Assembly: GCA_937973635.1 (NCBI GenBank)
Contig: CALJJZ010000041.1
Location: 1-53,577 of the forward strand
DNA from: an uncultured Bacillota bacterium
Lineage (GTDB): Bacteria > Bacillota > Dethiobacteria > DTU022 > UBA8154
DNA: 53,577 nucleotides
Reading direction: 5' to 3'
Shown here: positions 7,590 to 14,559 of the stretch, piece after piece
How positions within the stretch are numbered: position 1 is the stretch's first letter
Layout of the letters: each line of letters begins with the position of its first letter
The notes under the pieces: generated by a model
What the model saw: only the letters and a program-made list of their open reading frames with translations
Databases searched by the model: none
What the model was told of the DNA's origin: nothing
Made by a program: the position numbers and the translations under genes

Positions 7590-8864
7590 CTAGAGCCTGG
7601 CCTGCAAGTTTTTGCGTTGGGCCTGGAGGTGGTTTAAAAGTACCTCCGTTAAATAGACCGCACCGTTAAAGCCCATAAAGGGGGTGTGTGCATAAAACTT
7701 AATCATGTGTGTCAGGTTAGGATTGGCCAGCTGGAGGCGCACAGGCACGTGCGCCCCCAGCTCTAGCAGCACGCCGTCGCCCAGCAGCAGGGAAGGATTA
7801 CTCTCTGCAATAAGCTGGGACATCTGCTGCTCATCGCTGTCAAAGAGGATAATTTCCCGAAGGGGCGCGGGCAGGGCAGCGGCGAAACCTTTTTCTTTAT
7901 GCCTGATCAGGATTTTTTTGATCTCCAGTTTCAGCTCATCCCTAAGAAACGGCAATATACCCAGGGCAAAATCATAGGCGCCGGAAAGTATGGCCGTCAT
8001 ATTCCCATACGTAAAGGCCGTATGGACAAACTTGTGCAGGTGCTTTTGCCCTTTACCTGCCTGATCTTTAAAGAAAAGCTCATTACCTTTGCTTGAACAG
8101 GCAGCTTCAATCTTTTTAACCCACTGGTATGTGCCTTTGATGCCGTAGGGGCTGCCGTAAACAAAGGGCATACCGTATTTTTCCTGCAAGATCTCGGCAC
8201 ATTGGAGGCCCTCGGAACGCAGCACGAGGTTAAATTCCGCCTGGGAGGCCTGCTCGATCTCTTTAATGGAGGTATTGGCTGTAAAAACAGTATGTGCCCT
8301 GTAGCCAAACCCCCCAGACATAATATTTTGGATCTCCTGGAGGTCAGCGGCAAAGTTATAGGCATCGATCGTGCCGCCGATGATGTTATATGTCCCCTTT
8401 AATTTCTCCCGCGGCCCCTGGACAATCTGCCCAGCTAAAACGGTCAGCACCTCTCGGAGGCCCTGAGTATAATCGCCCCGGAACCCGCCCCCTGTAAAGC
8501 AGATAAGCTTTGCCCTTACTTTATCCCGCAACTCCTGGCAAATGCTTTCAATATCGACTCCTACAATTGATGAGATGGAGGAGGCCAGCACAAAGATCAC
8601 CGGAGGGCTATAATGCTCGTCTACCTCCTTTATCGTCTCGGCCAGCCTGCCGCTGTCCCCCATGATGAGGTCTTCTTCTTCCAGGTGAGTAGTATAAAGC
8701 TTTGCCTGCAGTTCCCCGTTGTACTGCGTCAGCCCTTCCAAAGCATAGTGGGTTGTCCCCGCCGGGCCATACTCAATTATATAAGCGTCTTTTATGGTAG
8801 ACAGCGCCCAGATCACGCCCATCCTATCCGAGGGCAAAGGCAAATATTTATAGAGCTGCCGCAT
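7590..8864 (-). CDS. nitrogenase component 1-like subunit without cluster cysteines
   Basis: This is a 424-residue protein of the nitrogenase component 1 superfamily (NifD/NifK/BchN/BchB/CfbD). I chose the ATG at 8864 (AAGGG eight bases upstream), which overlaps the preceding subunit gene by 17 bases; the longer frame to 8984 adds 40 unrelated residues. Conserved structural blocks are IIEYGPAGTTHYALEGL, LASSISSIVGVDIESIC and NIIGGTIDAYNFAADLQEI. All three usual cluster cysteines are replaced: Ser/Ala in the first region, Thr37/Thr38 in GPAGTT where GPxGC is expected, and Ser near residue 96. The Asp that completes the BchNB cluster is also not at that place. It probably pairs with the upstream Cys-bearing subunit in a tetrapyrrole-reductase-like heterotetramer. 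Confidence 0.85.
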   Translation of the reverse strand: MRQLYKYLPLPSDRMGVIWALSTIKDAYIIEYGPAGTTHYALEGLTQYNGELQAKLYTTHLEEEDLIMGDSGRLAETIKEVDEHYSPPVIFVLASSISSIVGVDIESICQELRDKVRAKLICFTGGGFRGDYTQGLREVLTVLAGQIVQGPREKLKGTYNIIGGTIDAYNFAADLQEIQNIMSGGFGYRAHTVFTANTSIKEIEQASQAEFNLVLRSEGLQCAEILQEKYGMPFVYGSPYGIKGTYQWVKKIEAACSSKGNELFFKDQAGKGQKHLHKFVHTAFTYGNMTAILSGAYDFALGILPFLRDELKLEIKKILIRHKEKGFAAALPAPLREIILFDSDEQQMSQLIAESNPSLLLGDGVLLELGAHVPVRLQLANPNLTHMIKFYAHTPFMGFNGAVYLTEVLLNHLQAQRKNLQARL

Positions 8865-10164
8865 GGTGTTCACCCTTTCGCCTGTATTTAAAAACACTGA
8901 TAGCATCAGCCAGCGCCTGCATGACCAGGAGAGGCACTTCAAACCCCAGTTTTTTGGCCACGCCATCCAGGACCACCTGGACAATACCTTTCTCCATTAA
9001 AAGCATGGGGTTTTCGTGTCCGATATAGATATCCAGGGACAGGTGGTCATACAGCTGCCGTAACAGGGCGATATTGGCAACGCGGGAAACGTAGGGGTCA
9101 TGGCCCGTAGCAAGAATTTCCTTTAGGTACTGCTCATCGTCCGCATAGAGGTCCCTTGCCTGGATCAGTACCGGTTCCATCCCCAGAGCAGCCAAAAAGC
9201 CGCTTAACTCAAAGGCTAAAAGGGGCGTATTGGCATAAAGAAACCGCTTGCCCCGCAGCATCCCTTGATACTGCTGCTGTGCTTTTAATACCTGTCCTTT
9301 CATCTCTTTCACTTCCTGCTCCAGGCTCAGCCCCAGCTTTGCCCCAATTTCCCGGTAGCCTCTCTCAATCCGCTCCAAATTCAGGTATTTCTCAAAATAA
9401 ACATAGGGAACCTTGAATTTTTCCTTCATTTTCTGCGCCAGCTTCAAGGACGTAAAATCCGTTACAATATTCAGTGCCGCCGCCGGAGCCGTTTTGAGTA
9501 AATCAATACTGCTGCTGGCAGGAAGGACCATATGGACCTGCACCTCCCGGGTCCGCAGCACCTTTAACAATTCAGTATCTTCCACGCCGCTATAGCGGTG
9601 GCCGAGGAGATTAACCGTCTTTTCTTGGCGCGGCTGTTCCTCCATAAGTTTAAGCATTACCTCCAGCGACCGCTCGATCCCTGGAATGTGGTTGTCGCAC
9701 TTAAAATGCTCTGTTTTAACCAGCAGCAGCTTGGCCTGCACCTGTTCCTGCACTTCACAAATAAGCGCTGCCAGATCCTCGCCAATTACTTCCAGGATAC
9801 AAGTTGTTACCAGCAGAATGGCTTGGGGCCGGTAGCGGCGATCGATTTCCATAACTGCTTCCCTTACTTTTCCCTGGCAACTAAAGACTACGTCGTCCTT
9901 GGTCAAAGCAAAGCTGAGGAAATTATCCTCCAGGCCGGCAAGACTATTTGCTCTGTCAATGCTGAACGATTTTGTGTAGTAGGTGCATTCATCGCTGCCC
10001 ACCACCAGGACAAAGAGGCCCTTGATATAGCCCGCCGTCAGGGCTACGCCGAACAAGGGGCAGTGGGTTCCGGGGAACTGGGCCAAGGAGAGCTGTTTGA
10101 TATCCTTGGCCGTGCTGATTTGTGAGACACGCTTTAATTTTTCAAGCTCTTTAAGTCTAGACAA
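8848..10164 (-). CDS. nitrogenase component 1-like subunit with three cluster cysteines
   Basis: The second component-1-like subunit has 438 residues if the TTG at 10164 is used (GGAGGAG upstream; overlap of eight bases with the ATPase stop). The cysteines sit at about 35 (GTHCPLFG), 60 (GSDECTYY) and 122 (TTCILEVIGED). The spacing of 25 and 62 residues is very close to that of BchN of dark-operative protochlorophyllide reductase (26, 51, 112). The protein is shorter than NifD and I see no equivalent of the NifD FeMo-cofactor ligands. It is therefore expected to hold an Fe-S cluster that passes electrons to a substrate other than dinitrogen. Genomic context (importer, NEAT protein, Fur-like boxes) points to a tetrapyrrole. 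Confidence 0.88.
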   Translation of the reverse strand: MSRLKELEKLKRVSQISTAKDIKQLSLAQFPGTHCPLFGVALTAGYIKGLFVLVVGSDECTYYTKSFSIDRANSLAGLEDNFLSFALTKDDVVFSCQGKVREAVMEIDRRYRPQAILLVTTCILEVIGEDLAALICEVQEQVQAKLLLVKTEHFKCDNHIPGIERSLEVMLKLMEEQPRQEKTVNLLGHRYSGVEDTELLKVLRTREVQVHMVLPASSSIDLLKTAPAAALNIVTDFTSLKLAQKMKEKFKVPYVYFEKYLNLERIERGYREIGAKLGLSLEQEVKEMKGQVLKAQQQYQGMLRGKRFLYANTPLLAFELSGFLAALGMEPVLIQARDLYADDEQYLKEILATGHDPYVSRVANIALLRQLYDHLSLDIYIGHENPMLLMEKGIVQVVLDGVAKKLGFEVPLLVMQALADAISVFKYRRKGEHHAAAL

Positions 10165-10972
10165 AGGTTCCTCTCCTCCTCGCTTCAGTCTGGGCGCAGG
10201 AAATACCAAGGGGATAAAACACGGGCTTGCCTATGCGCCTGTCTAGGGCAACTTCTGCTTCCACATGGTACACATGCCTGAGCATCTCTTTAGTAAGGAC
10301 TTTTTCCGGGGCGCCCTCCGCAAAAATTCGACCCTCTTTAATTACCAGGAGCCTGTGGCTATAACGTGCCGCCTGGTTGAGGTCGTGCAGCACCATAATA
10401 ATGGTAATGCCAAACTCTTTATTTAAACCGCTAATCAACTCCATAACTTCAAGCTGATGGCTTATATCCAGGTAAGTAGTCGGTTCATCCAGTAGCAAAA
10501 CTTCAGTTTTTTGGGCAAGGGCCATGGCAATCCAGGCCCGCTGCCGTTCCCCACCTGATAAACTGTTTACCGTCCTGTGAGAAAGTTTTTCTAAACGGGT
10601 CTGTTTAATCGCCCACCATACTATTTCTTCATCTGCGCTGCTCTGGCACGCATACCACTTACGGTGAGGCAGCCGACCGTACCACACCAGCTCCTCCACG
10701 GTAAAATCGGGTGGGCTGACATTATACTGGGAAAGGGCAGAAAGCTTTTTCGCCACCTCTTTGGTGGGCAATTTATGGATATCATACCCATCCAGGTACA
10801 CCGCCCCACCCTGCTTAGCCATCAACCTAGATAAAACTTTTAATATAGTGGACTTCCCTGAGCCGTTGGGCCCAATTAAAGAGACTATTTCGCCTTTCTC
10901 AAGGGTAAACCCGAAGCCGTCCACCACAATGTTGTTGTCATAGCCAACCTTTAAGTTAGCGGCTTTTATCAT
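10157..10972 (-). CDS. FecE/BtuD/HmuV-type ABC importer ATPase
   Basis: This 271-residue ATPase energises uptake of iron-siderophore, heme or cobalamin. Walker A is GPNGSGKST, the Q-loop follows LSALSQYN, the signature is LSGGERQR, Walker B is VLLLDEPTTYLD, and the switch His is in MVLHDLNQAARYS. These are the features of the FecCD-associated ATPase group. The start overlaps the permease stop by four bases (ATGA), and the stop overlaps the nitrogenase-like gene by eight bases. Importer and reductase genes are therefore translationally interlocked, which argues that they share one substrate. Confidence 0.95.
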   Translation of the reverse strand: MIKAANLKVGYDNNIVVDGFGFTLEKGEIVSLIGPNGSGKSTILKVLSRLMAKQGGAVYLDGYDIHKLPTKEVAKKLSALSQYNVSPPDFTVEELVWYGRLPHRKWYACQSSADEEIVWWAIKQTRLEKLSHRTVNSLSGGERQRAWIAMALAQKTEVLLLDEPTTYLDISHQLEVMELISGLNKEFGITIIMVLHDLNQAARYSHRLLVIKEGRIFAEGAPEKVLTKEMLRHVYHVEAEVALDRRIGKPVFYPLGISCAQTEARRRGTFV

Positions 10973-12003
10973 ACTCTGTATGTCCCTCTCCTTCTTAGCA
11001 AATAAAGAAAAAACGGCCCGCCGATAATCGCCATCAATATTCCCACCGGCAGCTCCACCGGGCTAAAAGCAGCCCGGGCTCCCGTATCGGCCATAACCAG
11101 CAATGCTGCCCCCAGCACGGCGCTGAGCGGCAGCAAAAAGCGGTAATCTGTGCCGACGAGAAGCCTGCTAATATGCGGCACAACCAGTCCCACAAAACCA
11201 ATCAAACCCACCATAGCCACGGAAATGCCCGCCAAAAAAGCTGCAACCAAGGACAATATGACCCTCGCAGCGTTGACGCGTATGCCGAGATTTTTGGCCA
11301 CGTCGTCACCCAATAGCAACACATTAGCCGTGTTGACACAAAGCATGGCAGCGATAAGGCCAATAAGGCTGTATGGCAGCAAGGTCCCTGCCTGGTACCA
11401 GCTCCTGCCAGCTACGGTGCCATTCAGCCACATAATCACATTTTGGATGCGGTCGCTGTACAAAACAGACAACAAGGCCAAGCCCCCCCCCAGAATGGCA
11501 TTTACGGCCACACCGGCCAGGATGATCCTGATCGGGTCAATGCCCCTTTTCCAGGCCAAAACATAAACCATAAATGCGGCCATAATGCCGCCCAAAAACG
11601 CAGCTATGGGAACAAACCTGGTCAGTTGGGGCAGAGTTAACATAATTGTCACTGCGGCCAGACCCGCCCCTGCCGATACGCCGGTAAGGCCGGGATCGGC
11701 CAGGGGGTTGCGCATTACTGCTTGCAGCAGGGCACCGGACATGGCCAGGTTAGCCCCTACCATAATGGCAATCAACGTCCTCGGCAGGCGTATATGCATA
11801 ATTACCGTCCTGGCCGCCGTTGTTTCCGCCGCGGAAACAGCGCCTATTATCTCCGAAACAGCATAGTTAACGCTGCCATAGCGTATGGACAGCAGGCTGA
11901 CTGAAAATAAAAGGCAAAGGCTGCAAAGAAAGATAAAGACGCGTTTGGCTAACCGGGGACCCAATTTTCCTTTGGCTGCTTCTAATTTAGGCATTGCTTT
12001 CAT
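10969..12003 (-). CDS. FecCD/BtuC-type ABC importer permease
   Basis: This 344-residue permease has about ten membrane helices and the FecCD/BtuC hallmarks: RLPRTLIAIMVGANLAMSGALLQAVMRNPLADPGLTGVSAGA near the N-terminus, and LAGISVAMVGLIGFVGLVVPHISRLLVGTDYR in the ATPase-contact region. The family imports iron-siderophores, heme and cobalamin. Its start overlaps the end of the binding-protein gene by 17 bases; an alternative ATG nine bases downstream is possible. The substrate is not readable from the permease itself and is inferred from the adjoining nitrogenase-like and NEAT genes. Confidence 0.95.
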   Translation of the reverse strand: MKAMPKLEAAKGKLGPRLAKRVFIFLCSLCLLFSVSLLSIRYGSVNYAVSEIIGAVSAAETTAARTVIMHIRLPRTLIAIMVGANLAMSGALLQAVMRNPLADPGLTGVSAGAGLAAVTIMLTLPQLTRFVPIAAFLGGIMAAFMVYVLAWKRGIDPIRIILAGVAVNAILGGGLALLSVLYSDRIQNVIMWLNGTVAGRSWYQAGTLLPYSLIGLIAAMLCVNTANVLLLGDDVAKNLGIRVNAARVILSLVAAFLAGISVAMVGLIGFVGLVVPHISRLLVGTDYRFLLPLSAVLGAALLVMADTGARAAFSPVELPVGILMAIIGGPFFLYLLRRRGTYRV

Positions 12004-12997
12004 CCTGTTTGTACATTATTTCTGCCAAGAACATCAAGGCCTCCACCACCTCCGGGCCGGGGTTGGAAAAAAACAGAGCTGAAGGCAGGTCGTACACCCG
12101 GTTGTTTTGCCAGGCAGAAAATGTCTGCCAAAGGGGGTTTTTGAGAAACTCCTCCTCAAAGAGCTTTTGTGTTTCTTCTGGGGTACCATGGGAAATACGC
12201 AGAATGATCTCTGGGTTAAACTCCGCAACCTGCTCCATGCTTATGGGGAGATAAGCAGAGGCACCCTCGGCTAGTCTGATTCCCTCCGTAATGTTTTCCC
12301 CACCCAGCATTTTTACCATACTACCTGCATAAGAAGTCTCCCTGGCCATGAGAAAAGAGCCTCCGGCACCGAAAAGTATGAGTACCCGGGGCGATGGTTT
12401 GCCTTCAGCCAGGCTTAAAGCCGCTTTTTCCTTTGCCTTCATTTCTTTTAGCAATTGAGAAGCCTCCTCTTCTTTGCCAAAAGCCCGGCCAAGCATTTCA
12501 ACGCTGTTGATTGTCCCGGCATAAGACTGATTATCCAGAAAGAAAACGGGGAGCTTATGCTGGGCCATTTTTTCTCCAAGATTGGGCTTAAAGTTTGAAG
12601 AAACAATCACCAAATCCGGATTTAAAGCCGTAATCGCCTCCAGGTCAGGCTCCATGGGAAAGCCTACCGTCGGCAATTCTGCCAGCTTGCCCGGCAGTGG
12701 TTGCATCGTGCGGGTTATACCTACCATTTCAATCCCCAGTCTGTCCATAAGCTTGGCCGTAGCCACGGAGAGAACGATGATACGCTCGGGCATGCTCTCA
12801 CTGACAAAGACGGTACCGTCAGGCTCCACCAGCCTGAATTTCCCCGTCTCCGCCATTACATCCTTATCGCTGCTTTCAAGGTTATAATTCACATCTGGAG
12901 CAGCGTGGGGAGAAACTCCGCAGCCGCCCAGTAATAACGCGGAAAATATAATGATACAAGCAGCAAGCAGATACTTCTTGCTTAACATTTTTAACAT
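11987..12997 (-). CDS. periplasmic-binding lipoprotein of the FecB/BtuF type
   Basis: This substrate-binding lipoprotein has about 336 residues. The start at ATG 12997 has GGGGG upstream and gives the lipoprotein signal MLKMLSKKYLLAACIIIFSA with lipobox LLGGC (Cys26). The mature part is the two-lobe helical-linker fold: MPERIIVLSVATAKLMDRLGIEMVGI, DLEAITALNPDLVIVSSN, and ILFGAGGSFLMARETSYAGSMVKMLGGENI. It delivers a metal chelate to the permease encoded immediately downstream. Heme, a corrinoid or a siderophore all fit the fold; the NEAT/sortase B neighbours favour heme. Confidence 0.9.
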   Translation of the reverse strand: MLKMLSKKYLLAACIIIFSALLLGGCGVSPHAAPDVNYNLESSDKDVMAETGKFRLVEPDGTVFVSESMPERIIVLSVATAKLMDRLGIEMVGITRTMQPLPGKLAELPTVGFPMEPDLEAITALNPDLVIVSSNFKPNLGEKMAQHKLPVFFLDNQSYAGTINSVEMLGRAFGKEEEASQLLKEMKAKEKAALSLAEGKPSPRVLILFGAGGSFLMARETSYAGSMVKMLGGENITEGIRLAEGASAYLPISMEQVAEFNPEIILRISHGTPEETQKLFEEEFLKNPLWQTFSAWQNNRVYDLPSALFFSNPGPEVVEALMFLAEIMYKQDESNA

Positions 12998-13025
12998 TGT
13001 TCCAACCCCCACCAGCTGAGATGAA

Positions 13026-13793
13026 TTAAGGTGCACTGCTTATTCGCTCTTGTTTAATTACTGTTTTTGCCAACTCCATATATATGGCCGTAAGATCGGC
13101 TGCTGGAAAGGCTTCTACTACAGTTTTCCCCTTTTGCTCCGCTTTCTGCACGTAGCTGTCCCGGGGAATGTACTGCACCACAGCTGTATTTATCTCCTCT
13201 GCCACCTTTGCTACTAGCTCCCGCTCACCGTCAACCCCCTTCGCGTTTAAAATTAGCCCCTTTAAAGTTGCATAACCTTTACTTTTGAACTGCTCTAGTG
13301 CTGTAGAAATATTTGTGGCAGCATAAAGGGACATCATCTCTCCTGAAGTTACAACGAAAACATCCTCCGCATACCCTCCCCGCAGCGGCATGGCAAAACC
13401 TCCGCACACTACGTCCCCCAGCACGTCATAAATAACCACATCGGGACGGTATACGGCAAAGGCATTTAATTCCTCCAGCTTTTCAAAGGCGGTGATTATT
13501 CCTCTGCCAGCACAGCCTATGCCTGGTGTGGGGCCTCCCGTTTCCACACAAAGGACATTCTTGTACCCCTGAAAAACGATGTCTTCCAGGGAGAGGGCAT
13601 CCTTCTTGTTTTTGATACTCTCCAGTACAGTGGGCACCTTTTCCCCGTCCCTCAGATTCTTGGTAGAATCAGCTTTGGGGTCACAGCCGATCTGCATAAC
13701 TTTTAGCCCCATGACAGACAAAGCAGCAGAGAGGTTAGCCGCTGTTGTTGACTTGCCGATACCACCTTTGCCATAAATTGCTATTTTGTGCAT
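13026..13793 (-). CDS. NifH/BchL-like iron protein
   Basis: This 255-residue ATP-dependent reductase is the electron donor expected for the two component-1-like subunits. The P-loop [19 protein letters not shown] is at residues 7-25. The two Cys that bridge a [4Fe-4S] cluster between monomers are present: Cys94 in GIGCAGRG and Cys130 in [14 protein letters not shown]. These blocks are essentially the NifH switch regions, including the Arg that is ADP-ribosylated in some NifH proteins. It is shorter than NifH (about 290) because the C-terminal extension is missing. The gene sits between the DUF2325 gene and the importer genes. No nifD, nifK, nifE, nifN or nifB is visible. Confidence 0.92.
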   Translation of the reverse strand: MHKIAIYGKGGIGKSTTAANLSAALSVMGLKVMQIGCDPKADSTKNLRDGEKVPTVLESIKNKKDALSLEDIVFQGYKNVLCVETGGPTPGIGCAGRGIITAFEKLEELNAFAVYRPDVVIYDVLGDVVCGGFAMPLRGGYAEDVFVVTSGEMMSLYAATNISTALEQFKSKGYATLKGLILNAKGVDGERELVAKVAEEINTAVVQYIPRDSYVQKAEQKGKTVVEAFPAADLTAIYMELAKTVIKQERISSAP

Positions 13794-13849
13794 CTACCTT
13801 CCCTCCTGAAAAACGACCTTTTCTGGCTATAAAAATATGAGCTTAAGCT

Positions 13850-14140
13850 CTAACAGAGCTGCGGCCCCTGCAACGTTAACGCCCTGTAAATATGGGACCA
13901 GGCCCGGCGTGCAAAAACGGTTCTAATGCCTTTTCCCCGGGCTTCTACTTTAATTTTTTCTGCAAGGCGGTGGTTAACATAATCGATGAGCACCAGGATC
14001 ATATCCACCTGCTGGGGCAGGGCAACGTTAAAATGCCCTTTCTTGCGGCCGCTGAGATGCTTGACCTCGGTAAAACCAAAAAGTTTCAACTTTGACGGTA
14101 TCTCTCCTAACCTGTCTCCTCCCACAACTAATACAGACAT
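13850..14140 (-). CDS. DUF2325 family protein
   Basis: This 96-residue protein matches the DUF2325 family: SVLVVGGDRLGEIPSKLKLFGF, then HLSGRKKGHFNVALPQQVDMILVLIDYVNH, and FARRAWSHIYRAL. The fold looks like a small Rossmann-type domain. No biochemical function is known to me. I chose the ATG at 14140 (GGAGG six bases upstream) over a start at 14158. It is the first gene behind the Fur-like box at 14178-14196 and is followed after 57 bases by the NifH-like gene, so it is probably the leader gene of the tetrapyrrole import/reduction operon and may be a regulator or assembly factor for it. Confidence 0.8.
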   Translation of the reverse strand: MSVLVVGGDRLGEIPSKLKLFGFTEVKHLSGRKKGHFNVALPQQVDMILVLIDYVNHRLAEKIKVEARGKGIRTVFARRAWSHIYRALTLQGPQLC

Positions 14141-14177
14141 GCTCCACCTCCAGCGCATATTTGCCCTGCGGGCTTTT

Positions 14178-14196
14178 GTTAATGAGATTCATTATC
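14178..14196 (-). promoter_or_regulatory. Fur-like box upstream of the nitrogenase-like operon
   Basis: The minus strand reads GATAATGAATCTCATTAAC, 15 of 19 positions matching the Fur consensus GATAATGATAATCATTATC; the left half TGATAAT is perfect. The GATAAT itself could serve as a -10 element, but no good -35 was seen. The box lies 38 bases before the DUF2325 start codon. Confidence 0.6.
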
Positions 14197-14346
14197 AGTT
14201 ATTCTTTTTTAAAAAACTGCGGCCGCTGTTTTTATCACCTTACGCAGTTACAAAGTGCTGTGCAAGTCAGGGTTTTTGCCGGACAAGCTAAGGTCTCCTG
14301 CCAGACGAGAGGTTGCTTTACGCCTTTCGCTTTTATTTTTATTTGT

Positions 14347-14520
14347 TTATTTGCATCTGCCCATAAACTGCTCTTCCTGCTCTTTTTTTCGGCCGGAGCA
14401 GCCGCCCGCCTCCTTACAGGAGCCACAGCCCTTTCCCCTGGCCGCCACGGCAAATTGCCTGATCAGGATCCCCAGCGCCAGCAGGCCTGTCAGAAATATT
14501 ATGGTTATTTCCATCTGCAT
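14347..14520 (-). CDS. FeoB-associated Cys-rich membrane peptide
   Basis: This is a 57-residue protein. The start at ATG 14520 has AAAGGAG six bases upstream. Residues 4-25 form one membrane helix (EITIIFLTGLLALGILIRQF), followed by a short basic stretch and the Cys cluster KGCGSCKEAGGCSG, ending GRCK. This architecture matches the FeoB-associated Cys-rich proteins that often follow feoB and are thought to support ferrous iron transport. It starts 39 bases after the FeoB stop on the same strand, so it is the last gene of the feo operon. Confidence 0.8.
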   Translation of the reverse strand: MQMEITIIFLTGLLALGILIRQFAVAARGKGCGSCKEAGGCSGRKKEQEEQFMGRCK

Positions 14521-14559
14521 CAGCATCTCCTTTCAGGGGATGGTCATGACCATGCCCTA

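Noticed and set aside
7590-13793. Reading the NifH- and NifD/K-like genes as a nitrogen fixation operon
   Set aside because: The component-1 subunits are short, one lacks all cluster cysteines, no FeMo-cofactor ligands or nifB/E/N genes are seen, and the neighbours are importer and iron-uptake genes.
7590-13793. Assignment to coenzyme F430 synthesis (CfbCD) or bacteriochlorophyll synthesis
   Set aside because: F430 genes belong to methanogens and use a single component-1 subunit; no other cfb, bch or photosynthesis genes are present in this Clostridia-type window.
14235-14453. A 72-residue Arg/Lys-rich minus-strand frame
   Set aside because: It is a shadow of the FeoB-associated Cys-rich peptide frame.
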